In this document: piece after piece, positions 23,941-30,500 of the stretch
Numbering within the stretch: position 1 is the first letter of the stretch
Layout of the letters: the number at the start of each line of letters is the position of its first letter
Assembly: GCA_905209765.1 (NCBI GenBank)
Contig: CAJLUE010000016.1
Span: forward strand, 1 to 31,975
Length of the DNA stretch: 31,975 nucleotides
Direction: 5' to 3'
Source: an uncultured Collinsella sp.
GTDB lineage: Bacteria; Actinomycetota; Coriobacteriia; Coriobacteriales; Coriobacteriaceae
Program-made: the position numbers and the translations under genes
Notes under the pieces: model-generated
Told to the model about the DNA's origin: nothing
The model's database searches: none
What the model saw: only the letters and a program-made list of their open reading frames with translations

Positions 23941-24876
23941 GTGAACATCCTGGTTTTGCTGCCCGTCAATGACCGCCATCGCGCAATTCTTGAGTCGAGC
24001 GCTCCGGGCGAGGACTTTATCTACACGAGCTCCGACGCCGCCACGCGCGAGCAGGTCGCCGATGCCGACGTGATCTTGGGCAATATAGACCCTAGCATGC
24101 TCACGGCATGCGAGCATCTCCAGCTGTTGCAATTGCAGACCGCCGGCTATGACGACTATCTTGCCGCCGGCACCGTGCCGGCCGACGCCAAACTGTCCTG
24201 CTCGGTGGGCGCCTACGGCCAGGCCGTAAGCGAGCACATGTTTGCCATGGTCCTTTCCATGATGAAGCGCCTGCCCGGCTATCACGACTTGCAGCGCGAG
24301 CATCGCTGGGAGGATTTGGGGCCGGTTACCTCGCTCAAAAATGCCAACGTGCTGGTGCTGGGCGCGGGCGACATTGGCGGCCACTTTGCCACGCTCTGCC
24401 GCAACATGGGCGCGCACGTCCGCGGCATCAAGCGCCATCCACTCGTCTACCACATTGTGTTTGAGGACATGGACGGCATGGACGCCCTACCTGAGCGCTT
24501 GGCGGAGGCCGACATCGTCGCATCCTTTATGCCGAGCACACCCGAGACCCGCGGCCTGGCGAACGCCGAATTCTTCGCCGCGATGAAGTCGGGCGCCTTC
24601 TTTGCCAACGGCGGCCGCGGCGATCTTGTAGTTGCCGACGATTTGGTTGCCGCCCTGGAGTCGGGACATCTCGCCGGCGCCGCGGTCGACGTCACCGACC
24701 CCGAGCCGCTGCCCGCGACAAGCCCGCTGTGGGATGCGCCCAACATGCTCATCACGCCGCACGTCTCCGGTTGGTTCCACCTGGCAGCCACACTCAACAA
24801 CGTCGTCGACATTGCCGCGGAGAATCTGCGTCACCTGCAGGCCGGCGAGACCCTGCGCTGCTGGATCGAGCATTAG
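23941..24876 (+). CDS. D-isomer-specific 2-hydroxyacid dehydrogenase (phosphoglycerate dehydrogenase-like)
   Basis: A 311-residue NAD(P)-dependent dehydrogenase that interconverts 2-oxoacids and D-2-hydroxyacids. The nucleotide loop is VLGAGDIGG (139-147), and ASFMPSTPETRGL matches the conserved 'PLTxxT' block. The catalytic Arg is in NGGRGDLV, the acidic partner in DVTDPEPLP and the catalytic His in ITPHVSGW. The first 100 residues form the weakly conserved catalytic half. The start is GTG with GGAGAGG upstream. A CCTGCC hairpin directly precedes it. The exact substrate (hydroxyisocaproate, lactate, glyoxylate or other) is not evident. Confidence 0.9.
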   Translation: MNILVLLPVNDRHRAILESSAPGEDFIYTSSDAATREQVADADVILGNIDPSMLTACEHLQLLQLQTAGYDDYLAAGTVPADAKLSCSVGAYGQAVSEHMFAMVLSMMKRLPGYHDLQREHRWEDLGPVTSLKNANVLVLGAGDIGGHFATLCRNMGAHVRGIKRHPLVYHIVFEDMDGMDALPERLAEADIVASFMPSTPETRGLANAEFFAAMKSGAFFANGGRGDLVVADDLVAALESGHLAGAAVDVTDPEPLPATSPLWDAPNMLITPHVSGWFHLAATLNNVVDIAAENLRHLQAGETLRCWIEH

Positions 24877-24917
24877 GGTTCCGCCGTTCTAACGAACGGC
24901 GGACCGGTCGACGCTGC

Positions 24918-25015
24918 GAGCCCGTCTGGACGGCAATCTGCCTTTCAATCGTCGGGCATGGCCAGAAGGCCAATGCCCTCCTCTTTCAAGGCACCCTGCT
25001 CGCCCAGACGGGCTC
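24918..25015 (+). ncRNA. Candidate structured RNA, three nested stems
   Basis: Downstream of the dehydrogenase gene a 98-nt segment folds as nested helices. The outer stem is GAGCCCGTCTGG/CCAGACGGGCTC (12 bp, perfect; 24918-24929 and 25004-25015). The middle stem is TGCCTT/AAGGCA (24939-24944 and 24988-24993). The inner stem is GGGCATGGCC with loop AGAA and GGCC-A-ATGCCC (24954-24978). Both sides of the internal loop carry CTTTCAA-like text. It is followed by GACTTTTGTT. A separate 10-bp hairpin without a T-tract (24880-24903) precedes it. It may be a small RNA, a complex terminator or a known Coriobacteria RNA motif; I could not run a covariance search. Confidence 0.4.
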
Positions 25016-25099
25016 TCGCTGACTTTTGTTCAACCTATAGGGACTGGCTGGCGCGGCCCCGCCTGGGGACATTCGCTGACTTTTATTCGACCTGTGGGG
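25016..25099. repeat. Pair of 27-bp direct repeats
   Basis: TCGCTGACTTTT.TTC.ACCT appears at 25016-25042 and 25073-25099, identical in 23 of 27 positions and 57 bp apart. The first copy starts immediately after the structured segment. The second ends 12 bp from the stop of the minus-strand PIN gene. Confidence 0.65.
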
Positions 25100-25110
25100 T
25101 CTTCAAATTG

Positions 25111-25602
25111 TTAGAGCGTTGCTAAGTAATTCTTTGCGTCTTCTACGCTCATTGCTGCGACAGGCGCGTGTGAACAGAGTTTGACATCGTTGGTGACCAG
25201 TAAATCTGCTTGGGAGCGCATCGCTGCCGCAATGATTAAATCGTCTTCGTAATCGCTATGGAGATTACGCTGCTTGCTCGCCATCCATATGTCACTCAGG
25301 TCGCAGGGTACCGGCGTGGCAAGTTGCGACAACACGTCGAGGCAATCCCATGCAAGTGATGTCGCCGCCACGGCGGCATCTTGGGATAGTGAGCCATGCT
25401 CGCGCCGATACCATGCCTTATGTTCGCTTGAAATCAAATAGAACAGATCTTTGGACGATGTCGCCGCATACAGCAAATCCACCTGCGCCGTGCATGCATC
25501 GCGTAAAAACTCAATCGCCACCGAACGACCACGTCGTGAGGGAATGAAGTAATCGAGCCACACGTTGGTGTCAACCAAGATACGCCTTGGAGCCTCACTC
25601 AT
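25111..25602 (-). CDS. PIN-domain ribonuclease toxin
   Basis: A 163-residue PIN-domain protein, the fold of VapC-type toxin ribonucleases. The acidic active-site residues are in place: Asp11 in LVDTNVWLDYF, the acidic cluster YEDDLIIAAA (119-121) and Asp139 in LVTNDVKL. It overlaps the 3' end of the upstream antitoxin gene by 8 bp, a typical toxin-antitoxin layout with translational coupling. Length is a little above the VapC average (about 130-150). The RNA target is unknown. The upstream GTG/ATG choice is not in doubt because the overlap places the start. Confidence 0.85.
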   Translation of the reverse strand: MSEAPRRILVDTNVWLDYFIPSRRGRSVAIEFLRDACTAQVDLLYAATSSKDLFYLISSEHKAWYRREHGSLSQDAAVAATSLAWDCLDVLSQLATPVPCDLSDIWMASKQRNLHSDYEDDLIIAAAMRSQADLLVTNDVKLCSHAPVAAMSVEDAKNYLATL

Positions 25603-25975
25603 AGAGCCAGCTCATCTCCTCGCCATAGCGATCCGCATAGGCATTCCGTTTGAGCTCTTCGTCGTCCGATGGCTGAGCCCTGACCATATCGATTCCCGAC
25701 TCACGGCAAGCGGCAGCGAACAGCTTCGACCCCTGATCCATGAGCTCGAGCTTACGTTTGGCGGCCTTTTCGCGCTCGCGCTGTTCCGCCCGGGCACGAC
25801 TGGGCAGCAGGATATCCTCGAGCGCGCCGGGCCGATCAGCCAGAGATGCCGCAAGTTGCCAGAGCGCACGCACCGCTTGGCTCGGCGTCATACCGGCCCT
25901 GGAGAGAGCGGCGTCCCCACTCCTTTTAAGATCGGCATCGAGACGCACGTTGATCTGAGCGGCTGTTGTGGTCAT
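25595..25975 (-). CDS. RelB/DinJ-family antitoxin
   Basis: A 126-residue protein whose first 50 residues match the ribbon-helix-helix RelB/DinJ antitoxins: a short strand (AAQINVRLDADLK) followed by two helices (GMTPSQAVRALWQLAA). The C-terminal 75 residues are charged and helical and probably wrap the toxin. It precedes the PIN toxin with an 8-bp overlap. RelB/DinJ antitoxins usually pair with RelE/YafQ toxins, so pairing with a PIN protein is less common, though such mixed pairs are known. GGAGGGG stands just before its ATG. It likely represses its own promoter. Confidence 0.82.
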   Translation of the reverse strand: MTTTAAQINVRLDADLKRSGDAALSRAGMTPSQAVRALWQLAASLADRPGALEDILLPSRARAEQREREKAAKRKLELMDQGSKLFAAACRESGIDMVRAQPSDDEELKRNAYADRYGEEMSWLYE

Positions 25976-25998
25976 GACCCCTCCTTAATACTTCAAAA

Positions 25999-26020
25999 CT
26001 ATCATAAAACTCTATGGTAG
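25999..26020 (-). promoter_or_regulatory. Candidate operator of the toxin-antitoxin operon
   Basis: Inverted half-sites CTATCAT and ATGGTAG (one mismatch) are separated by 8 bp, 24-45 bp upstream of the antitoxin start, in unusually AT-rich DNA. The position fits autoregulation by the ribbon-helix-helix antitoxin. Confidence 0.45.
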
Positions 26021-26075
26021 ATACGTAAAGCATGTATAGCATTTATAAGCATTAGCCGTACTCTGTACACAAAAA

Positions 26076-26104
26076 GCCGCCGAGGCACACTGCACCTCGG
26101 CGGC
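26076..26104 (-). terminator. Terminator-like hairpin, minus strand
   Basis: A perfect 10-bp stem GCCGCCGAGG/CCTCGGCGGC with a 9-nt loop is followed on the minus strand by TTTTTGTGT. It would end transcription coming from the M18 aminopeptidase gene before the toxin-antitoxin promoter. Confidence 0.75.
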
Positions 26105-26152
26105 CACATATCACAGATCTAGCTCGGTTTCACCCTTTGCATTCGCCCAGAT

Positions 26153-26191
26153 AAAACCTGCCGAAATCAACATCCCTCTTTGGCAGGTTTT
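26153..26191 (-). repeat. CCTGCC/GGCAGG hairpin, copy at the end of the aminopeptidase gene
   Basis: Thirteen-bp arms (AAAACCTGCCGAA and complement, one G-T pair) with a 13-nt loop. The minus-strand stop codon TAA of the aminopeptidase gene lies at the edge of the arm. On the minus strand the second arm ends in GGTTTTAT, so it can act as an intrinsic terminator. It is preceded on the plus strand by GCCCAGATA, as in the copy at 31885. Confidence 0.75.
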
Positions 26192-27575
26192 AGAGCTCCG
26201 CGCTTTCGGCTCCGTTGATATGGAGGTCGCGCTCGTAGAAGGCGGTGAGGGCGCGGATGGCGTACATCACGTCGCGTACGCCGCCGGTCTCGTAGCTTGA
26301 GTGCATGGCCAGCTGCGGCAGGCCCACGTCCACGGCATGCATGCTCGCCTGCATATTGGACAGGTTGCCGAGTGTGGAGCCTCCGGCCATATCGCTCTTG
26401 TTGGCGAAGGCCTGTGTGGGTACGTCGGCGTCATCACAGATGGCCTGGAACACCGCGCGGCTAAAGGCATCGGTGCAGTAGTGCTGGTTGGCGGCTTCCT
26501 TAATGACAATGCCGCCGTTGAGCACAACCTGATTGCGAGCATCGCACTTCTCGGCGTGGTTGGGGTGCACGGCATGCGCATTGTCGCAGCTCACAAGCAT
26601 CGAGGCGGCAAGTGCGCGATGGTACGACTCGTCGTCAAAGCCCAGCGATCCGTTGATGCGGCGCAGCGCGTCGGCCAAGAACGTCGACATGGCGCCCTGC
26701 TTGGTCTCGGAGCCAACCTCCTCGTTATCAAAGCAGCAAAAGACCGAGATGTCATGCGCATTCTCGGCACCCAAAAATGCCTGCAGCGAGGTATAGGCGC
26801 AGGCCAGGTCGTCAAGCTTGGGCGTCGAGATAAACTCGTCGGCCCAGCCCCAAATGCGCGCATCCTGACGATTGACCAGGAACAGGTCGCGACCCAGAAT
26901 CTGCTCGGGCTCAACGTCCAGTTCGTCAGCGATCAGTGCGTCAAAATCTCCCTGTTTAAGCTCGCCGGCGCTGATGAGCGGGCACAGGTCGACGGCTCGG
27001 TTGGGAGCAAAGCCCTCGTTAACACCGCGGTTCATATGGATAGCAAGACTCGGAATGATAGCGACCTCGCGCTCGGTGGCAAGCAGGCGGCTCTCAATAC
27101 GGTCGCCCTCGCGCACCAGCACGCGGCCCGCGAGCGCCAGCGGGCGATCGAACCAGGTGTAGTCGATCATGCCGCCGTAGGCCTCGATGTTCAGACGCAG
27201 CGTCTCGCCCGCACCGTCAAGTTCGGGCACGGCCTTGACCTTAAACGTCGGAGAATCGCTGTGCGACGCCGTGAGCTGAAAATGATAGTCACCGGCAACA
27301 CCGTCCTCGCCCCACGTCGCGGCCAGGTCCTCGCCCACCTTAAAGGCAACAACGCTCGAGGTGTTGCGCTGCGTGTAATAACGCCCGCCCGGCTCGATGT
27401 CCCACGCCGCATTCTCGGGCAGGTAGGTAAAGCCCGCCTCGTCGAGCTCGGCCATAATGGTCGCCGCCGTATGGAACATGCTGGGGCATGCCTCGATAAA
27501 GTCGATAAGGTCGTTGGCGGCCTCGATATCATCGGCCGTCACATGCGCGCGCTCGGGCGTTTCCTGATCCGTCAT
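26190..27575 (-). CDS. M18-family aminopeptidase (aspartyl aminopeptidase type)
   Basis: A 461-residue zinc aminopeptidase of family M18, which removes acidic N-terminal residues from peptides in the cytoplasm. Visible metal and catalytic motifs are TASHSDSPTFKVK (His and Asp), CCFDNEEVGSET (Glu-Glu), CDNAHAVHPNHAEK (second His block) and MHSSYETGG near the C-terminus. The length fits the family (about 430-480) and the fold forms dodecamers. The frame is open for 37 more codons upstream, but MTDQETPE is chosen because GGGGAGAG lies just before it. The gene is probably monocistronic. Confidence 0.92.
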   Translation of the reverse strand: MTDQETPERAHVTADDIEAANDLIDFIEACPSMFHTAATIMAELDEAGFTYLPENAAWDIEPGGRYYTQRNTSSVVAFKVGEDLAATWGEDGVAGDYHFQLTASHSDSPTFKVKAVPELDGAGETLRLNIEAYGGMIDYTWFDRPLALAGRVLVREGDRIESRLLATEREVAIIPSLAIHMNRGVNEGFAPNRAVDLCPLISAGELKQGDFDALIADELDVEPEQILGRDLFLVNRQDARIWGWADEFISTPKLDDLACAYTSLQAFLGAENAHDISVFCCFDNEEVGSETKQGAMSTFLADALRRINGSLGFDDESYHRALAASMLVSCDNAHAVHPNHAEKCDARNQVVLNGGIVIKEAANQHYCTDAFSRAVFQAICDDADVPTQAFANKSDMAGGSTLGNLSNMQASMHAVDVGLPQLAMHSSYETGGVRDVMYAIRALTAFYERDLHINGAESAEL

Positions 27576-27736
27576 GCTCTCCCCTTTCGCTGGGTTGATG
27601 GTCCCCTCCAGCATACCCCGCCACGCCAGCGCCGCACTCTTCATTCCGTGCTTAATTCCGCGCCACTCACCAAGTTGAGCCATCATGCCCGCGCTCCTTT
27701 TGCGACAATTGCGCTAACAGGACGAGAGGAGCCGTC

Positions 27737-28822
27737 ATGAAGCCACGTAACATTGCCATCACCTGCGGTGTCGCGGGAGTCGCCGTCGGCCTTGCCGCTG
27801 CCACCGGTATCGTTTATCACAAGCAAATCAAGTCCGCCGCGTCGCTCAAACGCTTGACCGGCTACGCGGATGGCTATGACCTGTACGCAATCGACATCGC
27901 CTACGACTACGATCTCGATCGCATCATCGCCGCTGGCGTGCGCGACGACCAGGCCTACATCGATGCCGTGGTGGCGCAGGTGCTGCCCGGTGTGCCGGCA
28001 CATGTCCAGGCGCCCCAGTTTGCCTGCAGCGCTTTTGTCGCCGTAGATGCCGAAGGCCGCGTGCGCACCGGTCGCAATTACGACTTTAAGGACGACACCT
28101 CGGCGCTGCTGGTGCGCAATCACCCACGCGGCGGCTATGCTTCCATCGGGCTTGCCGCCCTTAACAACCTGGGCGATAACACTCCACTTGACTCCGTCGC
28201 CGGACGCGCCGCGGCACTCATGGGCCCGTTTGCCCAGCTCGACGGTGTTAACGAATGCGGCGTGTCCATTGCCGTACTCACCCTGGATTCCAAGCCCTGT
28301 GACCAGGACACGCAACGGCCCGTCATCAACACCTCGCTCGCCATCCGTCTGGTGCTCGACCGTGCCGCCACCACGCAAGAAGCTGTCGACCTGCTTTTCG
28401 CCTACGACATGCACGCCATGGCAGGACGCGATTACCACTTCTTTATCAACGACGCCGCCGGTGACGCGCACGTAGTAGAGTGGGATCCGCGCGATCCGGA
28501 CCGCGCTTTCAAAGCGACTCCCGTACGCCAGGTTACGAACTTCTACGCCTGCTATGGCGACGAAGTGCTGCCCAACCAAAAGAATGGCGAGCTGGGCCAT
28601 GGCAAAGAGCGCGCCGTCGCGATCGCCGATGTCCTTGACGCCCATGTCGGTGCCCAGGACGAAACGATTGTCTGGGAAGCCCTGCGCGCCGCAGCGCAAG
28701 AACCCAATCCGGAAGACATCACCAGCAATACGCAATGGTCGGTCGTCTTTGACAATACCGAACCCGCCGCCGCTATTACGCTGCGCCGCCACTGGGGCGA
28801 CGTCGACGCCTTCGCACTGTAA
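27737..28822 (+). CDS. Ntn hydrolase of the choloylglycine/penicillin V acylase (linear amide C-N hydrolase) family with N-terminal anchor
   Basis: A 361-residue protein with an N-terminal hydrophobic segment (about residues 6-26, ITCGVAGVAVGLAAATGIVY), so it is membrane-anchored or exported. After a 70-residue helical linker the catalytic core starts at Cys97 in FACSAFVAVD. Cys97 is the likely nucleophile exposed after propeptide cleavage. GRNYDF (112-117) supplies the conserved Arg/Asn/Asp of the family, and ALNNLGDN, LDGVNECGVSIAVL and a later NxxF segment match the core strands. Relatives hydrolyse conjugated bile salts, penicillin V or N-acyl homoserine lactones. Substrate here is unknown; bile-salt hydrolase in the strict sense normally starts with Met-Cys and no leader. 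GAGAGGAG precedes the ATG. It stands alone. Confidence 0.8.
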   Translation: MKPRNIAITCGVAGVAVGLAAATGIVYHKQIKSAASLKRLTGYADGYDLYAIDIAYDYDLDRIIAAGVRDDQAYIDAVVAQVLPGVPAHVQAPQFACSAFVAVDAEGRVRTGRNYDFKDDTSALLVRNHPRGGYASIGLAALNNLGDNTPLDSVAGRAAALMGPFAQLDGVNECGVSIAVLTLDSKPCDQDTQRPVINTSLAIRLVLDRAATTQEAVDLLFAYDMHAMAGRDYHFFINDAAGDAHVVEWDPRDPDRAFKATPVRQVTNFYACYGDEVLPNQKNGELGHGKERAVAIADVLDAHVGAQDETIVWEALRAAAQEPNPEDITSNTQWSVVFDNTEPAAAITLRRHWGDVDAFAL

Positions 28823-28891
28823 GGAGCCAGACCCGTCGGCCTTACGCTCGCCTGACGTTGTTTACATTTCCATACGCTTGAGCTAACACGT

Positions 28892-28924
28892 TTTACCCCC
28901 GTATCAACAGTGTGCGGGGGTAAA
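28892..28924. terminator. Hairpin between the Ntn hydrolase and phosphofructokinase genes
   Basis: A perfect 10-bp stem TTTACCCCCG/CGGGGGTAAA with a 13-nt loop lies 70 bp after one gene and 38 bp before the next. There is no T-tract, so it may be either a weak terminator or a leader structure of the phosphofructokinase transcript. Confidence 0.4.
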
Positions 28925-28962
28925 CTTATGCGCATGTTATAACTTGCCCGGAAGGATTCATC

Positions 28963-30042
28963 ATGCTTAGGATCGGTCTTCTTACCAGTGGCGGCGACTG
29001 CCAGGCACTCAACGCCACCATGCGCGGCATCGTCAAAACGCTTATGACCAATAGCGAAGAATCTATCGAGATCTATGGTTTTGAGGATGGCTACCAGGGC
29101 CTTATCTACAGCAGATTCCGTGTCATGACGCCCGCCGATTTTAGCGGCATCCTCACCCGCGGCGGCACCATCCTGGGCACGAGCCGCACGCCGTTCAAGC
29201 GCTTGGACATTCCCGAAGCCGATGGCGTCGAGAAGGTGCCCGCGATGGTCCACACCTATCACAAGCTGCAGCTCGACTGCCTGTTTATGCTGGGCGGCAA
29301 CGGATCCACCAAGACCGCCAACCGCCTGCGCGAAGAGGGCCTCAACGTTATCGCCCTACCCAAAACCATCGATAACGACACCTGGGGCACCGAGTTGACG
29401 TTTGGCTTTACGAGCGCCATCGACGTCGCTACCAAGTGCATCGACGACATCCACACCACCGCGTCGAGTCACGGGCGCGTGTTCGTTATCGAGATCATGG
29501 GCCACAAGGTTGGCTGGATCCCGCTGTATGCCGGCGTCGCGGGCGGCGCAGATGTCATCTTGATTCCCGAGATTCCCTACGACATGGATAACGTCATCAA
29601 GACCATTGAGCATCGCATGGAGACCGGCAGCCGCTTTACCATCGTGGCCGTCGCCGAGGGCGCCATCTCCAAAGAGGACGCGGCACTGTCCAAGAAGGAG
29701 TACAAGAAGAAGCTCGCCGAGCGCACGAGCCCGTCAATCGTGTACGACATCGCCAAGGAGATCGAAGCCAAGACCGGTCGCGAGACCCGCGTCGCCATCC
29801 CCGGTCACACGCAGCGCGGTGGCCAGCCCGACGCTCAGGACCGCATCTTTGCGACCCAGTGCGGCGTCGAGGCCGCGCTTGGCTGCCTGCGTGGCGAGTT
29901 TGGCTACATGATTGCCCTGCGCGACGGCAAAATGTGCCACATGCCGCTCGAGGATGTCGCCGGCAAGCTCAAGTTTGTCGACCCCCAGAGTGATCTGGTG
30001 CGCGAGGCCAAGGCGTTGGGCATCAGCTTCGGCGACGAATAG
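28963..30042 (+). CDS. 6-phosphofructokinase
   Basis: A 359-residue phosphofructokinase of the PfkA superfamily, which phosphorylates fructose 6-phosphate in glycolysis. The N-terminus LTSGGDCQALN is the phosphate-donor loop. The donor-site block is LGGNGSTKTA, and the substrate block is PKTIDNDTWGTE, with catalytic Asp137. IEIMGHKVGWIPLYAG, IPEIPYD and GHTQRGGQPDAQDR match later substrate contacts. Gly114 in the donor block is the residue typical of ATP users. Lys134 before TIDND is typical of PPi-dependent and mixed-group enzymes. Asn113 replaces the usual metal-binding Asp. The phosphate donor is therefore uncertain. GGAAGGA supports the start. A large palindrome begins within its last codon. 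Confidence 0.94.
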   Translation: MLRIGLLTSGGDCQALNATMRGIVKTLMTNSEESIEIYGFEDGYQGLIYSRFRVMTPADFSGILTRGGTILGTSRTPFKRLDIPEADGVEKVPAMVHTYHKLQLDCLFMLGGNGSTKTANRLREEGLNVIALPKTIDNDTWGTELTFGFTSAIDVATKCIDDIHTTASSHGRVFVIEIMGHKVGWIPLYAGVAGGADVILIPEIPYDMDNVIKTIEHRMETGSRFTIVAVAEGAISKEDAALSKKEYKKKLAERTSPSIVYDIAKEIEAKTGRETRVAIPGHTQRGGQPDAQDRIFATQCGVEAALGCLRGEFGYMIALRDGKMCHMPLEDVAGKLKFVDPQSDLVREAKALGISFGDE

Positions 30043-30215
30043 CCTCGGCTGGAACCGCCCCCATCGGAGCTCCCAGGGCTTACCTCCCAAATCGTCCTCG
30101 GACATGTCAGGACCCCGCCGTGCGCTTCGCGCGGCGGGGTCCTTCCGTCCTGCGGAAAGATTTGGGAGGTAAGCCCTGGGGCCTCCTGCGGTAACTAGGG
30201 AGGCCGAGGCTATTC
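30037..30215. repeat. Nested 180-bp palindrome starting in the phosphofructokinase stop region
   Basis: Outer arms 30037-30049/30203-30215 (GAATAGCCTCGGC, perfect 13 bp) include the last codon and stop of the phosphofructokinase gene. Inside are perfect 22-bp arms 30072-30093/30159-30180 (starting CCCAGGGCTTACC). At the centre is an 11-bp GC hairpin GGACCCCGCCG/CGGCGGGGTCC (30110-30142) followed by TTCC, flanked by two small hairpins (GACATGTC; TTCCG/CGGAA). The GC hairpin can terminate phosphofructokinase transcription. The full structure is much larger than a terminator needs and could be a mobile palindrome or a multibranched RNA. Confidence 0.8.
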
Positions 30216-30250
30216 GCCTTCTTGCTGCGGGTGCCTGACCTGAAATTCAG

Positions 30251-30313
30251 TTGCGGTGAAATAGTTCCTGCTTAGCCCGCAAATGGCTGAATTTAGGAAC
30301 TATTCCACCGCAA
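30251..30313. repeat. TTGCGGTGATATAG palindrome, copy 2
   Basis: Eighteen-bp arms (30251-30268 and 30296-30313; TTGCGGTGAAATAGTTCC) pair in 17 positions around a 27-nt loop. The loop length equals that of copy 1, but the loop sequence differs. Confidence 0.82.
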
Positions 30314-30380
30314 TTTACTGAGTGGGAGCTCTTGGCTGCTACTTGCATTGACATTTGTCCTAAAATGGCTGGTCGTTAGG

Positions 30381-30450
30381 GGTTGCTACCGGTAGTTGCG
30401 GTAGGGTTTGAGCAGATTCTAACTAGAAATGGTGGTCGCTACCGGTTGTT
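30381..30450 (+). promoter_or_regulatory. Promoter and CTACCGGT sites upstream of the XRE regulator
   Basis: GCTACCGGTAGTT (30385-30397) and GCTACCGGTTGTT (30438-30450) are near-identical sites 53 bp apart; the first contains a perfect 10-bp palindrome CTACCGGTAG. A weak promoter TTGCGG (30396) - 16 bp - TCTAAC (30418-30423) starts inside the first site. The arrangement suggests operator sites, perhaps for the XRE protein itself; this is inference. Confidence 0.4.
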
Positions 30451-30500
30451 CTCGGCATACTCGGCTCATTCGATTCGACCATCAAACGAAAGGAACCACC

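Noticed and set aside
24880..24903. Intrinsic terminator after the hydroxyacid dehydrogenase
   Set aside because: The 10-bp stem is perfect but is followed by CCGGTCG, not a T-tract. I mention it only as part of the structured region.
26301..27740. A 479-codon plus-strand open frame opposite the M18 aminopeptidase
   Set aside because: Shadow of the conserved minus-strand gene; no recognisable motif or ribosome-binding site.
27683..28792. A 369-codon minus-strand open frame opposite the Ntn hydrolase gene
   Set aside because: The plus strand encodes recognisable catalytic motifs; this frame has none.
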